DNA of 9,962 bases from Idiomarina sp. UBA6142 (GCA_002423905.1 DIVC01000073.1:5709-15670); one strand, 5' to 3'. Shown: positions 1 to 8,294, counted from the stretch's first letter. A program made the numbers and translations. Notes: generated by a model not told the origin, from the letters alone.

Positions 1-242
1 CTCGAGCTACCGGCGGTCGGATAACGCACATGACCAATACCGATGCGGCCGGCTAAACGCATCATGTGGCGGGTGTGAAATACGTCGCGCACTAAGCCAT
101 TGGCTTTGCGCAAGCGCAGATTGTTGTGGTGCACCGTCATGATCCCGGCGGCATCTTGACCGCGATGCTGAAGCATCGTGAGACTATCGTAAAGCGCCTG
201 ATTGACTGGATCTTTACCTACAATACCAACGAGTCCACACAT
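1..242 (-). CDS. purF: Amidophosphoribosyltransferase (glutamine PRPP amidotransferase), N-terminal part
   Basis: PurF catalyses the first committed step of de novo purine synthesis: it transfers ammonia from glutamine to PRPP to give 5-phosphoribosylamine, in the cytoplasm. Only the first 80 codons plus two bases are present; the gene runs off the left edge. The protein begins MCGLVGIVG. Cys2 becomes the N-terminal nucleophile of the class II (Ntn) glutamine amidotransferase domain once Met is removed. HRGQDAAGI (about residues 26-34) and [13 protein letters not shown] (68-80) are further signature segments of this domain and closely match the E. coli enzyme. The ATG at 242 is supported by Cys2 and by a GAGG ribosome site (complement of 253-256) 10 nt upstream. 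The start lies 15 nt after the cvpA stop, the same cvpA-purF arrangement as in E. coli, so the two are probably cotranscribed. The PRPP-binding phosphoribosyltransferase domain lies outside the window. Confidence 0.97.
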   Translation of the reverse strand, partial: MCGLVGIVGKDPVNQALYDSLTMLQHRGQDAAGIMTVHHNNLRLRKANGLVRDVFHTRHMMRLAGRIGIGHVRYPTAGSS

Positions 243-257
243 GCAATTACAACCTCA

Positions 258-749
258 TTACGCTTGTTGGGGGAGAAAACTGGAGTTACTCTCCAAATAG
301 TCGAAAAACCATTGCACAAACACCGCAAAATGCGGAATTAATACCGATTGTTGCCACCAGTCACTCGCTGCTAACGCGGTAAATGAATCGATCATAAACA
401 GCACTAAAGTAACGATTAATACCCCACGGATGGCGCCAAACACTAACCCCAACACGCGATCGGTGCCGGTCAAGCCGGTCCCTGCAACCAACTTACCCAG
501 CAGAAAGTTGACCAGTGACCCGACAATCAAGGTCACCACGAACAAACACACTGCCGCTAAGCCATTACGCACCATGACATCTTCAAATCTGGTGAAATAC
601 ACGGCTAAATCTTGATAAAACCAGCTGGCAATAAAAAAGGCGGCTATCCAGATAGCTAACGAGAAGGCTTCACGCACAAAACCACGGGTCAGACTGATAA
701 GCGTAGACAACGCTATAACGATGATAATGGCATAATCAATCCAGACCAT
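258..749 (-). CDS. cvpA: CvpA inner-membrane protein
   Basis: This is a 163-residue integral inner-membrane protein of the CvpA family, full length for the family. In E. coli CvpA was named for its requirement in colicin V production and has been linked to envelope stress and bile tolerance; its molecular activity is not established. Four hydrophobic segments are visible at about residues 3-20, 27-46, 63-86 and 99-121. The opening MVWIDYAII, the loop TRGFVREA (21-28), the segment GTDRVLG (95-101) and the C-terminal WFFDYLESNSSFLP (147-160) match E. coli CvpA nearly residue for residue. The start at 749 has a strong AAGGA ribosome site 7 nt upstream. cvpA follows dedD after 80 bp and precedes purF by 15 bp. 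I could not find a convincing PurR operator ahead of it, although cvpA-purF is PurR-controlled in E. coli. Confidence 0.96.
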   Translation of the reverse strand: MVWIDYAIIIVIALSTLISLTRGFVREAFSLAIWIAAFFIASWFYQDLAVYFTRFEDVMVRNGLAAVCLFVVTLIVGSLVNFLLGKLVAGTGLTGTDRVLGLVFGAIRGVLIVTLVLFMIDSFTALAASDWWQQSVLIPHFAVFVQWFFDYLESNSSFLPQQA

Positions 750-829
750 GTGCAGTTCCTTGGCTTGATTTAAAACGCGCGCAGTTTAGCAGAAACCGCG
801 CTCCTTTGGCTACGATTAATCAGCTAAGC

Positions 830-1369
830 TCAGGGCTCAAAGCGCACCACAGTGCCTTGCAATTGAGTGGCTTTTTGCAGTGCTGGCAGCAGCGCTTCGG
901 CCTCTTGTTTACTCAGTACTGGCCCCACCAAGAGCTTGTGGACCGTTTGCCCATTCACTACCACGGCTTCGCGATAGGCACTGTAGCCAGCCTTGGTCAG
1001 CGTCACCACTAAATTATCCACGCTGGCTTGATTACGAAATGCCCCCAGCTGCACCAGCCAACCCGGCTGCTGCAAATCAGCTTGCTGCGGTGCTTGCCGT
1101 TGTCGCTGCTCAACTTGCTGCTGAGGTTGCTGAGCGTCATCACCCGTCAGCTCAAGGGTGTCTGGTAACTGCGGCACGCCGACAAAGGTATCGTCATCCA
1201 TTTCACTGACTCTCAGTTCCACTACGTCAACATCCGGTTGCAGCGGAATCGTTTCGAACTGCTGCTGCTCTTGCAGTGGTTTGCCGTCGAGTAATTCCGG
1301 TAAAATAATGACCGCTAAGGCAATCAAAATAACACTGCCAACGATTCGATTTTGCACTTGTGAGGACAT
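830..1369 (-). CDS. dedD: DedD-like SPOR-domain cell-division protein
   Basis: This 179-residue bitopic inner-membrane protein has the DedD layout: a short cytoplasmic N-terminus, one transmembrane helix (about residues 8-24), a periplasmic linker rich in Gln, Pro and acidic residues (about 30-100), and a C-terminal SPOR domain (about 103-177). The SPOR domain opens with WLVQLGAFRN and contains the conserved KLLVGPV segment (145-151). SPOR domains bind denuded glycan strands of septal peptidoglycan, and E. coli DedD is a non-essential divisome protein that supports septal wall synthesis. The function here is inferred from the domain and its locus. The start at 1369 is preceded by TAAGG, in which the folC stop codon doubles as part of the ribosome site, suggesting coupled translation. 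The linker is poorly conserved in this family, so similarity rests mainly on the two ends. Confidence 0.92.
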   Translation of the reverse strand: MSSQVQNRIVGSVILIALAVIILPELLDGKPLQEQQQFETIPLQPDVDVVELRVSEMDDDTFVGVPQLPDTLELTGDDAQQPQQQVEQRQRQAPQQADLQQPGWLVQLGAFRNQASVDNLVVTLTKAGYSAYREAVVVNGQTVHKLLVGPVLSKQEAEALLPALQKATQLQGTVVRFEP

Positions 1370-1381
1370 AAGCTGGCTACC

Positions 1382-2665
1382 TTAAGGGGAATGAGGAACT
1401 TGCCCAACAGTGTAGAACGAGCCGCATACCAATACCAGCGCTGCTGGGTTCGATTGCTGTAAAGCTTGGGCGCAGGCCGCACTATGTGCTGCTGCAACAC
1501 TGGCAAAACACTGCACCGATGCAGCACCATCTAATTCGGCATCCGCCAGTGCCGTTGCCAACTGCTGCGCTGAAGCGCCGCGCGGCCCGGCTAAATCAGC
1601 AAAATACCAGTGCGTTACCGCGGCGGCTAAGGCGGCCAAGGTGCCGGCGATATCTTTATCCTGCAGCATACCGATGACCGCATGCACCGGTCGCTGCGGG
1701 TAATGCCGTTGTACATGCGCCGCTAAGAACGCCGCTGCATGTGGATTGTGAGCCACATCAATCAATTGCTGTGGCGGGCCATCGATAACCTGCAGCCGCC
1801 CACTCTCACGCGCTTGCAGCAAACCAGCTCGCAGCGCTGATGCTGGAATCGGTAAGGCTAACGCTTGCAGCGCCGCAATCGCCGTAGCCGCATTAGGCAG
1901 CGGCAACTGCGGTAATGGTAAATCAATGAATTGTTCGGTATCACTCCACCAACGCCAGCTCTGCGCTTGCGCACTGTAGTGAAAATCATGCCCAACCTGC
2001 AGTAACTTCACGCCGCGTTGCAGTGCCCCAGCAACAACCTCGGCCGGCATATCTGGCTCGCCACAAATAGCCGGGCGCTGCGGGCGAAAAATACCGGCTT
2101 TCTCACGCGCTATGCTGGTTCTGTCATGACCCAAAAAGCCAACATGGTCAATCCCAATACTGGTCACCACGGCGACGTCAGGGTCAATACTATTTACCGC
2201 ATCAAGGCGGCCGCCAAGACCAACTTCCAGCACTAACACATCAAGCGGCTGACGTTGAAATAACCACAACGCGGCTAAGGTACCAAATTCAAAATAACTC
2301 AGTGAAATATCACCGCGCGCTTGTTCTACCGCGACAAAGGCGGTCACATGCTCGGCGTCAGTCAACACCTGGCGGTTGATTCGAACCCGTTCGTTATAGT
2401 GCTGCAAATGCGGTGAAATATAAGCACCCGTGCTGTAACCGGCAAGCGCTAGTATGGTTTCTAAGTAGCGTACCGTTGAACCTTTGCCGTTGGTGCCGGC
2501 AACCGTAATTACCTGCGCTTGTGGTTGCAGTAGCTGCATCCGCTCAGCGACTGTACGGACCCGCTCAAGGCCCATATCAATCGTCAGCGGATGCAACTGT
2601 TCGAGATAACTCAGCCAGGCTTCAAGCCCAGCTGATTGCTGCGGAGGTCGTAACCGTGTCACCAT
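1382..2665 (-). CDS. folC: Bifunctional dihydrofolate synthase / folylpolyglutamate synthase
   Basis: FolC is a 427-residue cytoplasmic Mur-ligase-family enzyme. It joins glutamate to dihydropteroate to make dihydrofolate, and later adds further glutamates to tetrahydrofolates, using ATP. The P-loop GTNGKGS (57-63) binds ATP. SPHLQHYNERVRIN (84-97) matches the pterin-binding segment. DHVGFLGH (173-180) and EKAGIFRP (188-195), whose lysine is K189, match the conserved metal and carbamoyl-lysine region. The C-terminal ligase domain shows DVAHNPHA (303-310) and ends with GSFYTVG (415-421). Length is normal for proteobacterial FolC. The start overlaps the accD stop as TAATG (one shared base), so translation is likely coupled to accD. 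I see no separate ribosome site strong enough for independent initiation. The dedD start follows 12 nt after its stop. The accD-folC-dedD order is the same as in E. coli. Confidence 0.97.
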   Translation of the reverse strand: MVTRLRPPQQSAGLEAWLSYLEQLHPLTIDMGLERVRTVAERMQLLQPQAQVITVAGTNGKGSTVRYLETILALAGYSTGAYISPHLQHYNERVRINRQVLTDAEHVTAFVAVEQARGDISLSYFEFGTLAALWLFQRQPLDVLVLEVGLGGRLDAVNSIDPDVAVVTSIGIDHVGFLGHDRTSIAREKAGIFRPQRPAICGEPDMPAEVVAGALQRGVKLLQVGHDFHYSAQAQSWRWWSDTEQFIDLPLPQLPLPNAATAIAALQALALPIPASALRAGLLQARESGRLQVIDGPPQQLIDVAHNPHAAAFLAAHVQRHYPQRPVHAVIGMLQDKDIAGTLAALAAAVTHWYFADLAGPRGASAQQLATALADAELDGAASVQCFASVAAAHSAACAQALQQSNPAALVLVCGSFYTVGQVPHSP

Positions 2666-3528
2666 TAATATTCGTCAGCAAGAGCCGGATGTTGCTGAAA
2701 CTTAGCTAACAACGCGGCAATGCGATTACGCATTTGGCGCCGATCAATGATCATATCGATAGCCCCATGATCGAGCAAAAACTCGGCCCGCTGAAAGCCT
2801 TCTGGAAGGGTTTCTCGCACGGTTTGCTCAATCACCCGTGGCCCGGCAAAACCAATCAATGCTTTCGGTTCGGCAACGTTGATATCACCCAGCATGGCCA
2901 ATGAGGCAGAAACTCCACCCATGGTTGGGTCCGTTAACACCGAAATATACGGAATACCCTCTTCGCTTAAGCGCGCTAGTGCTGCCGAGGTTTTCGCCAT
3001 TTGCATCAGCGACATCAAGGCTTCTTGCATACGCGCGCCGCCTGATGCGGAAAAGCAAATCAGCGGGATTTTTTCTGTTAGACACACTTCGGCGGCTTTA
3101 ACAAAACGTGCGCCAACTACCGACGCCATGGAACCGCCCATAAATTCAAATTCAAACGCGGCAACCACTACCGGCATACCTTTTAAGGTGCCCTTCTCCA
3201 CCACCAAGGCGTCTTTCTCGCCGGTGGCTTTTTGCGCCGCCACCAGACGATCTTTATATTTTTTCGAGTCTTTGAATTTGAGCACGTCTTTGGGCTCAAG
3301 CTCAGCGCCTATTTCTACCCCACTGCCGCTATCGAGAAAGCTTTCAAGCCGCCGCCGCGCCGACAACCGCATATGATGATCGCACTTCGGGCAAACACCC
3401 AAACTGCGTTCTAAGTCAGCATTATATAAGATAGCATCACAGGCGCTGCATTTAGCCCATACGCCCTCAGGGATGTTCCGACGCTTACTACCAGTCGGTT
3501 TTGACAGAATACGCTCAATCCAGCTCAT
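2665..3528 (-). CDS. accD: Acetyl-CoA carboxylase carboxyltransferase subunit beta
   Basis: AccD is the beta subunit of the alpha2-beta2 carboxyltransferase that moves the carboxyl group from carboxybiotin-BCCP to acetyl-CoA, giving malonyl-CoA, the first committed step of fatty acid synthesis. The protein has 287 residues, slightly shorter than the 304 of E. coli. An N-terminal four-cysteine zinc ribbon is complete (C27, C30, C46, C49). The crotonase-like core shows [12 protein letters not shown] (131-142), SASGGARM (160-167), [11 protein letters not shown] (199-209) and [11 protein letters not shown] (226-236). The start MSWIERIL matches the family, but the ribosome site before it is weak (AGTGG about 11 nt upstream). 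E. coli AccD is reported to bind carboxyltransferase mRNA through the zinc domain and limit its own synthesis; whether that applies here is unknown. accD follows a 132-bp leader and is likely the first gene of an accD-folC-dedD(-cvpA-purF) unit. Confidence 0.98.
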   Translation of the reverse strand: MSWIERILSKPTGSKRRNIPEGVWAKCSACDAILYNADLERSLGVCPKCDHHMRLSARRRLESFLDSGSGVEIGAELEPKDVLKFKDSKKYKDRLVAAQKATGEKDALVVEKGTLKGMPVVVAAFEFEFMGGSMASVVGARFVKAAEVCLTEKIPLICFSASGGARMQEALMSLMQMAKTSAALARLSEEGIPYISVLTDPTMGGVSASLAMLGDINVAEPKALIGFAGPRVIEQTVRETLPEGFQRAEFLLDHGAIDMIIDRRQMRNRIAALLAKFQQHPALADEY

Positions 3529-3611
3529 AATTTAACAACCACTTAAGTTATCCACCACCTGATAATCCGCGAGGCCATTGTTGACTGGTGCCACGGACAC
3601 TAGCGAAACAT

Positions 3612-3627
3612 GGTGGCTATTAAAGCA
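3612..3627 (-). promoter_or_regulatory. Candidate extended -10 promoter for accD
   Basis: The minus strand reads TGCTTTAAT (complement of 3619-3627): a TG-n extension followed by TTTAAT, five of six matches to TATAAT. No good -35 hexamer lies 16-18 nt upstream, as is usual for extended -10 promoters. Transcription would begin near 3612 and leave an RNA leader of about 85 nt before accD. It lies within the 132-bp gap between truA and accD, the only sizeable gap in this gene series. Read by eye only. Confidence 0.4.
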
Positions 3628-3660
3628 CAAATAAAGCTCACAGCGCAGTAAAAACTGGTC

Positions 3661-4455
3661 TTAACAGCCAAGCCATAATGGCCCCAGCGGTGACTGCGGT
3701 ATGCCCCATTGCGCCGGATAGTCGACCTGCACTAAGTACAGACCATGCGGCTTTGCAGTGGCGGCAGCTATAGTACGGTCACGGCTGGCTAATAACTCGG
3801 CAATCCACCCTTTGGTTTGCTGACCTTTACCGACCTCTAATAAACTACCGACGATATTGCGCACCATGTGATGCAGAAATGCATTCGCCGCCACTTCAAT
3901 GATCACAAAGGTACCGTGGCGCTGTACGCTGATCTCAGTTAAGCAGCGCTGCGGTGAGTGTGATTGGCATTGCGCGGCGCGAAAAGCGCTGAAGTCATGT
4001 TCACCGACTAACACCTGAGCCGCCTCATGCATGGCGGCGGTATCGAGGGCACTGTGATAGTGGCTGACACCCAGCCCTAAAATAGCAGGACGCATGGCAC
4101 TATTGGCAATAATGTAGCGATAACGCCGCGCCACGGCACTGAACCGCGCATTGAAATCAGCAGCTACATACTGCGCCCAACGTACCGCGACAGTGTGGGG
4201 TAAATGACTATTCACGCCCATAGTCCAGGCCGCTATATTACGCCGATGTTCGCTGTCGAAATGCACCACCTGCCCGGTTGCGTGAACTCCAGCATCGGTC
4301 CGTCCGGCGCAAGTAAGATTGACCGGATGAGCAGCAATTTTTGCCAGTGCCTGCTCTAAAACTTGTTGCACCGTAACGACTTCGCGTTGCCGTTGCCAGC
4401 CATAAAACGCACTGCCATCATATTCAATGCCCAGCGCAATTCGGGTTAAACTCAT
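3661..4455 (-). CDS. truA: tRNA pseudouridine(38-40) synthase
   Basis: TruA isomerises uridines 38, 39 and 40 in the anticodon arm of many tRNAs to pseudouridine and acts in the cytoplasm as a dimer. The protein is 264 residues, close to the 270 of E. coli. The catalytic aspartate is D54 in [12 protein letters not shown] (51-62). Other family segments are [14 protein letters not shown] (10-23), [16 protein letters not shown] (101-116) and, near residue 200, the [19 protein letters not shown] block. The N-terminal [14 protein letters not shown] fits the usual start, and its ATG overlaps the fimV stop as ATGA (4452-4455), indicating coupled translation with fimV. No clear terminator follows the gene; a CAGT-TTTT-ACTG run just downstream forms only four base pairs. 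In E. coli, dedA separates truA from accD; here the gap holds no gene. Confidence 0.97.
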   Translation of the reverse strand: MSLTRIALGIEYDGSAFYGWQRQREVVTVQQVLEQALAKIAAHPVNLTCAGRTDAGVHATGQVVHFDSEHRRNIAAWTMGVNSHLPHTVAVRWAQYVAADFNARFSAVARRYRYIIANSAMRPAILGLGVSHYHSALDTAAMHEAAQVLVGEHDFSAFRAAQCQSHSPQRCLTEISVQRHGTFVIIEVAANAFLHHMVRNIVGSLLEVGKGQQTKGWIAELLASRDRTIAAATAKPHGLYLVQVDYPAQWGIPQSPLGPLWLGC

Positions 4456-6059
4456 CGACCGCTCTGACTGTCCAGTTGTTGCAGCAATAGTGCTGCCTCC
4501 CGATCCGCATCAGCATCATCACAGCCAACAATCTTCTTCAATAGCGCGCGCGCATCATCGAGCTCGCCCATATCAATATAAGCTTGCGCTAAGTCTAACT
4601 GTGCCGCGGGGGTTTTGCTCTCGTCTATCGCGCTCGGCTCAAACGCTGATGGATCGAAGTCACCAGCGATTAAGGTATCGTCATCGCCACCGCGATCATC
4701 GGCATCGTTTAGCAGCGTATCAATGGAGACATAATCACCGTCGTCAATACCCTCTTCAGGAGCACTTTCCATGCTGTCTACGATCGCGTACTCGTCAGCC
4801 AGCGATAAGCCACTACTGCTGTCATCGGACCATGGCGATTGCCGCTGCGCCAGCGGCGGCTGACGTTCACTGTTCATGGCATTATCAGCAGCTGGCGGAG
4901 CCTCTAAACTGGCTAACAATTTGGCAAAATCGTCATCATCATCGCTGCCCAGTAATGGATCATCGCTGGCCACCTCAAATTCACTTTCACTCAATTCATG
5001 ACCGGCAGCTGCAGCACTGGCGACATGATCATCGGCCTGGTCGTGATCAGCAGCGAGCTCGATATCAAGGTCGGTCTCAGCCACCTCAGGCGCGGTATCA
5101 ACCGGCGCTGATTGTGGTTCAAACTGCTGCCTAATTCGCCGCACATAAGCCAGGTATAAAAATATCAGTAGCAGTAACACCGGAACCGCGATCACCACAT
5201 ACACTTGCGGTGGCTGCAGCAACCAATCGATAAAATTAGGAACACCCTTTTTCAGCATCGCCGGTTTAGCCGTCACTACCGGTTGCACCACCGCAGTCTC
5301 GGTCTGCTCAACCACTTGGTGTTGGCCATCCTGCTGCACAGGTTGTTGTTCCAGCGCGGTATCCACTGGTTCAACAGGGTCAATCACGCGTTGCTGACTG
5401 GTTTCGACCCCAGGTACCTGCGTCGCGAGCTCACCAGCGATAGCGTCAATTTCTTGGTCAATGGCTCGGTCTTCGGCAAGTTTTAGTTTGAGCGCTTCTA
5501 ATTCCGCAGTGACATCGTTGAGGCGTGATTGCAAGGCCACATTTTCATTTTGCAACTGTTCAATCATCTCAATCGAACCGGCTAATCGGTCACGCAGGTC
5601 GCGCAGCTCGTCAGCCTTGAATTGCACCGTATCGCTACTATCTACAATGTGCTCGCGCGGCTTATCAAACTCAGTGGACTGAACCTTTTCGCTACTCGGT
5701 TGAACCGCCACTTTGCCGGCCGTTGGTATCACCAGGTAGTAGCCGTCCATCATGCGGTCAGGGCGATTATCAATAAATACCCGCGGATTAGCGGCAACGA
5801 TGGCATCCATCATAACGTACACAGTCACGCCCTGTTGACGACCATAGTACGTGGCAATCGTCCACATCGTATCGCTCGAAACAATCGGCCCAAAACGCTC
5901 CGCCTGCCAGCGCGAAACCTGCTGAGCTTGCCACGCTAGGGCCGTCCACGAAACGGGCGGCACTCCAGCAGGCGTCATACCACCCTGTGCCGGGGTGGCG
6001 TAGCTACTGGCCAGAGCAACCATAAGCGCCAAGGCGCTAGTGGCGAGTGTCCTTGTCAT
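4452..6059 (-). CDS. fimV: FimV/HubP-family polar landmark protein
   Basis: FimV (Pseudomonas) and HubP (Vibrio, Shewanella) are inner-membrane polar hub proteins that organise type IV pili, flagella, chemotaxis arrays or chromosome origins at the cell pole. This protein has 535 residues with the family layout: a signal peptide (about 1-21), a periplasmic FimV N-terminal/LysM-like region ([14 protein letters not shown] at 56-69, then [12 protein letters not shown] at 85-96 and DGYYLVIP at 105-112), a coiled coil (about 148-210), a Pro/Gln/Val-rich linker, one transmembrane helix (about 285-306) followed by basic RRIRQQ, a strongly acidic cytoplasmic tail (about 320-480, with DDDDD at 373-377), and a C-terminal FimV/TPR motif (about 483-530, [20 protein letters not shown]). 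It is short for the family; Pseudomonas aeruginosa FimV is about 919 residues. The missing length appears to come from the acidic repeats. The start at 6059 has AAAGGA 8 nt upstream. Which polar system it serves cannot be read from this window. Confidence 0.9.
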   Translation of the reverse strand: MTRTLATSALALMVALASSYATPAQGGMTPAGVPPVSWTALAWQAQQVSRWQAERFGPIVSSDTMWTIATYYGRQQGVTVYVMMDAIVAANPRVFIDNRPDRMMDGYYLVIPTAGKVAVQPSSEKVQSTEFDKPREHIVDSSDTVQFKADELRDLRDRLAGSIEMIEQLQNENVALQSRLNDVTAELEALKLKLAEDRAIDQEIDAIAGELATQVPGVETSQQRVIDPVEPVDTALEQQPVQQDGQHQVVEQTETAVVQPVVTAKPAMLKKGVPNFIDWLLQPPQVYVVIAVPVLLLLIFLYLAYVRRIRQQFEPQSAPVDTAPEVAETDLDIELAADHDQADDHVASAAAAGHELSESEFEVASDDPLLGSDDDDDFAKLLASLEAPPAADNAMNSERQPPLAQRQSPWSDDSSSGLSLADEYAIVDSMESAPEEGIDDGDYVSIDTLLNDADDRGGDDDTLIAGDFDPSAFEPSAIDESKTPAAQLDLAQAYIDMGELDDARALLKKIVGCDDADADREAALLLQQLDSQSGR

Positions 6060-6080
6060 TGGATATGTCCTTTAGCTATC

Positions 6081-6110
6081 GTTATGAGTAGAAGCCTATC
6101 CCAAAATCAA
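6081..6110 (-). promoter_or_regulatory. Weak candidate sigma-70 promoter for fimV-truA
   Basis: In the 55-bp asd-fimV gap the minus strand reads TTGATT (complement of 6105-6110), an 18-nt spacer, then CATAAC (complement of 6081-6086). Each hexamer matches its consensus at four of six positions. It would give fimV a very short leader. Readthrough from pdxB-asd is an equally good explanation, since no terminator is visible after asd. Confidence 0.25.
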
Positions 6111-6114
6111 TCAC

Positions 6115-7131
6115 TTAAATATAGTCGCGAATCAAATGTTCAGCAATTTGTATGCTATTGGTCGCCGCACCTTTTCGTACATTGTCGGCTACCACCCATA
6201 AATTCAGACCCTGTGGATGTGAAATGTCATTACGAACTCGGCCAACAAACACCTCATCACGGCCTGCTGCGTTGCTCACTTGGGTGGGGAAATCGGCATT
6301 ACTATCGAGCAGCACCACGCCCGGCGCTTGACGCAACAATTGTTTCGCTTGTTCGGCATCAAGTGGCTGCTGGGTTTCAATATGCAGCGCCTCGGCGTGA
6401 CCAAAAAATACCGGTACGCGAACCGCCGTGGCATTCACCCGAATATTACTATCACCCATTATTTTTTGGGTCTCCCACACCATTTTCATCTCTTCTTTGG
6501 TGTAATCGTTATCCATAAACACATCAATTTGCGGAATACAATTGAAAGCGATTTGGCGACTAAAGGTTTCCACCTCAACCGTACGCCCATTCAAAAGTGC
6601 TGCGGTTTGCTGTGCCAGTTCATCAATGGCCTCTTTGCCAGCGCCCGATACCGACTGATAGGTAGCAACATTGATTCGTTCGATACCGACCGCATCATGA
6701 ATCGGTTTAAGTGCCACCAACATTTGAATGGTTGAACAATTGGGATTAGCAATAATGTTGCGATTACGGAAATCGGCGATGGCGTGCGCATTGACCTCAG
6801 GCACCACCAACGGGATCTCATCGTCATAGCGAAATTCTGAGGTGTTATCAATGACCACACAGCCGGCATCCGCGGCTCGTGGTGCGTAAATCCGCGAAAT
6901 CGCCCCACCCGCCGAGAAGAAGCCAATTTCAACTTGGCTCCAATCAAAGGTCTCGGCATCTAATACGGTGAGCTCTTGGTCAGCAAAAGTCACTGTTGAA
7001 CCTGCTGAGCGTGCGCTCGCCAAGGGAAATAGTTGACCCACTGGGAAATTACGCTGCTGCAATAATTCGATCATATGCTGGCCGACTAAGCCTGTGGCAC
7101 CCAAAACCGCTACGTTATAAAGCCGAGACAT
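6115..7131 (-). CDS. asd: Aspartate-semialdehyde dehydrogenase
   Basis: Asd reduces L-beta-aspartyl phosphate with NADPH to aspartate semialdehyde, the branch point to lysine/diaminopimelate, threonine and methionine. The protein has 338 residues from the chosen start. The NADP-binding GATGLVG (11-17) is near the N-terminus. The catalytic cysteine is C132 in NPNCSTIQM (129-137). YQSVSGAGKEA (158-168) carries the active-site glutamine (Q159), and RVPVFFGHAE (238-247) carries substrate-binding R238 and the catalytic-type H245. The conserved end NLWVVADNVRKGAATN (310-325) is complete. It therefore looks catalytically competent, of the shorter asd2-like subclass rather than the longer E. coli Asd type. 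E. coli has the related but uncharacterised usg at this position. I chose the ATG at 7131 because it gives the family N-terminus and has GGA 7 nt upstream. In-frame ATG (7143) and TTG (7149) lack a good site. The gene overlaps the pdxB end by 17 bp, implying coupled expression. Confidence 0.95.
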   Translation of the reverse strand: MSRLYNVAVLGATGLVGQHMIELLQQRNFPVGQLFPLASARSAGSTVTFADQELTVLDAETFDWSQVEIGFFSAGGAISRIYAPRAADAGCVVIDNTSEFRYDDEIPLVVPEVNAHAIADFRNRNIIANPNCSTIQMLVALKPIHDAVGIERINVATYQSVSGAGKEAIDELAQQTAALLNGRTVEVETFSRQIAFNCIPQIDVFMDNDYTKEEMKMVWETQKIMGDSNIRVNATAVRVPVFFGHAEALHIETQQPLDAEQAKQLLRQAPGVVLLDSNADFPTQVSNAAGRDEVFVGRVRNDISHPQGLNLWVVADNVRKGAATNSIQIAEHLIRDYI

Positions 7132-8245
7132 GTATGTTTCCATCCGCAAAAAGTGGTAAACCGGCGCTGATCAACTCAACGCGCGGGTGATAATTTCGTC
7201 GCAATGCATCAAAGCCCGAGGCCGTTACCCCATGACTCCGCAACAGCTGGTCGTCAACCCGTATATCATAAAGCGCCAGCACCGCAGATGCCAGCCCTTG
7301 CCAGTCTGCGGGGCGGCTAGCGAGGCTGCTGGTCGGTAACTGCCAAGCACGCACTAATTGGTGAAGACAAGGTAATTCTACTGTGCTCCCCAACCGCTGC
7401 CGTAATTGCTCTGCCAAGTGCCAACTAGCGCCAACCTTGCCGGCCACACTATGCCCGGCAATATGCGCAGTGGCTAGGGCAATGTGAGGTAGCAGATCAA
7501 GTGGCACCTGGGGTTCAAACTCCCATACATCAAACACCCACCGTAAGCGCTGGCCGCGCACAATAGCGTTACGCACTGCGGTTTCACTGACCACCGCACC
7601 GCGACTGGCATTAATCAGCCAACAGTCAGCAGGCAATTGGGCCAGGCTGTCGTCATCAAATAAATGGTAGGTGGCGTGGTTACCTTGCTGAGTTAAGGGA
7701 ACATGACAACTAATCACCGTAGACTGGAGTACCCGCTGCCAATCGTCATGTACCGCCAGATCATGACGATGACCACTGCCGCATAACAGCGGATCGTAGT
7801 AGTGCACGCTTAACCCCAGCGCCGCCAAGCGTGCACCCGCTGCACGCCCAGTGTGACCGGCGCCAATGATAGCAACTTCACCCGCTGGCAACGCATCTTG
7901 GGCCAAACTGAGCGCAGCGACCGCACTGAGAACATAATCACCGACCGCTTGGGCATTCACCCCAGGGGTGTGTGAAAACGCTACCCCGGCGGCAGCTAAC
8001 GCAATCTCATCGATGTGCTCAGTACCGATGGTACCACTCGCTACCCACTGCAATTTCGGCGCTTGGCGCAACAATGCGGCATCAACCCGCGTCACCGAGC
8101 GCACCCATAACACCTCAGCCTCAGCTAACTGCGCAGCGCTCGGCTGACGTTCGCTAAAATGACTGACCGTTAACGGCAGTCCGGCGCACACTATCCGACA
8201 GAGTTCTTCGGCGCGCGGAAGATTGGCATCAACCAATATATGCAT
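7115..8245 (-). CDS. pdxB: Erythronate-4-phosphate dehydrogenase
   Basis: PdxB oxidises 4-phospho-D-erythronate to 2-oxo-3-hydroxy-4-phosphobutanoate, the second step of the DXP-dependent (long) pathway to pyridoxal 5'-phosphate. It belongs to the D-2-hydroxyacid dehydrogenase family. The 376-residue protein shows SVT (50-52), SGTIGTEHID (70-79), a Rossmann GxGxxG at 128-133 (GAGHTG, with D151 placed to bind the NAD ribose), and the catalytic triad R215 (NASRG), E244 (WEFEP) and H261 (TAHIAGHS). The triad spacing (29 and 17 residues) equals that of the E. coli triad R208/E237/H254. The PdxB-specific C-terminal dimerisation domain is present, ending with FDALRRNYHPR (345-355). The start MHILVDANLP has GAGG 7 nt upstream. 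The gene lies just after the fabB terminator and overlaps asd. I see no clear promoter in the short space after the terminator. Confidence 0.96.
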   Translation of the reverse strand: MHILVDANLPRAEELCRIVCAGLPLTVSHFSERQPSAAQLAEAEVLWVRSVTRVDAALLRQAPKLQWVASGTIGTEHIDEIALAAAGVAFSHTPGVNAQAVGDYVLSAVAALSLAQDALPAGEVAIIGAGHTGRAAGARLAALGLSVHYYDPLLCGSGHRHDLAVHDDWQRVLQSTVISCHVPLTQQGNHATYHLFDDDSLAQLPADCWLINASRGAVVSETAVRNAIVRGQRLRWVFDVWEFEPQVPLDLLPHIALATAHIAGHSVAGKVGASWHLAEQLRQRLGSTVELPCLHQLVRAWQLPTSSLASRPADWQGLASAVLALYDIRVDDQLLRSHGVTASGFDALRRNYHPRVELISAGLPLFADGNIHVSAL

Positions 8246-8294
8246 CGTGGTGCCTCTATCTCAAAGTTGTCTACCTACAGACCTGGCAGCATAC

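Noticed and set aside
1..6. The window opens with CTCGAG, a restriction-site palindrome.
   Set aside because: It is in frame within purF codons for a conserved region and needs no other explanation; it may only mark a clone end.
750..829. Possible PurR operator upstream of cvpA-purF (CGTTTT with flanking GC on the minus strand).
   Set aside because: Only about half of the 16 consensus positions match, and the left arm is not conserved. The known PurR control of cvpA-purF in E. coli is not enough to call a site here.
2879..3376. A 165-codon open frame on the plus strand, opposite accD.
   Set aside because: accD on the minus strand has clear catalytic and zinc motifs over the same bases. The antisense frame has no recognisable domain and no ribosome site, so it is a shadow.
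3582..3618. GCCAC...GTGGC inverted repeat in the accD leader, considered as a structured RNA element.
   Set aside because: The arms are only five bases with an 18-base or longer loop and no supporting inner pairing, so it is within chance for this length.
4427..5134. A 235-codon open frame on the plus strand, opposite fimV, rich in His and Arg.
   Set aside because: It mirrors the acidic Asp/Glu-rich codons of the fimV tail, has a low-complexity composition matching no family, and lies wholly antisense to well-supported fimV and truA.
8246..8294. A pdxB promoter between the fabB terminator and the pdxB start (TTGTAT, 17 nt, TAGACA).
   Set aside because: Both hexamers match the consensus at only three of six positions, and the -35 would lie inside the terminator T-run. 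pdxB must be transcribed somehow, but I cannot point to its promoter.
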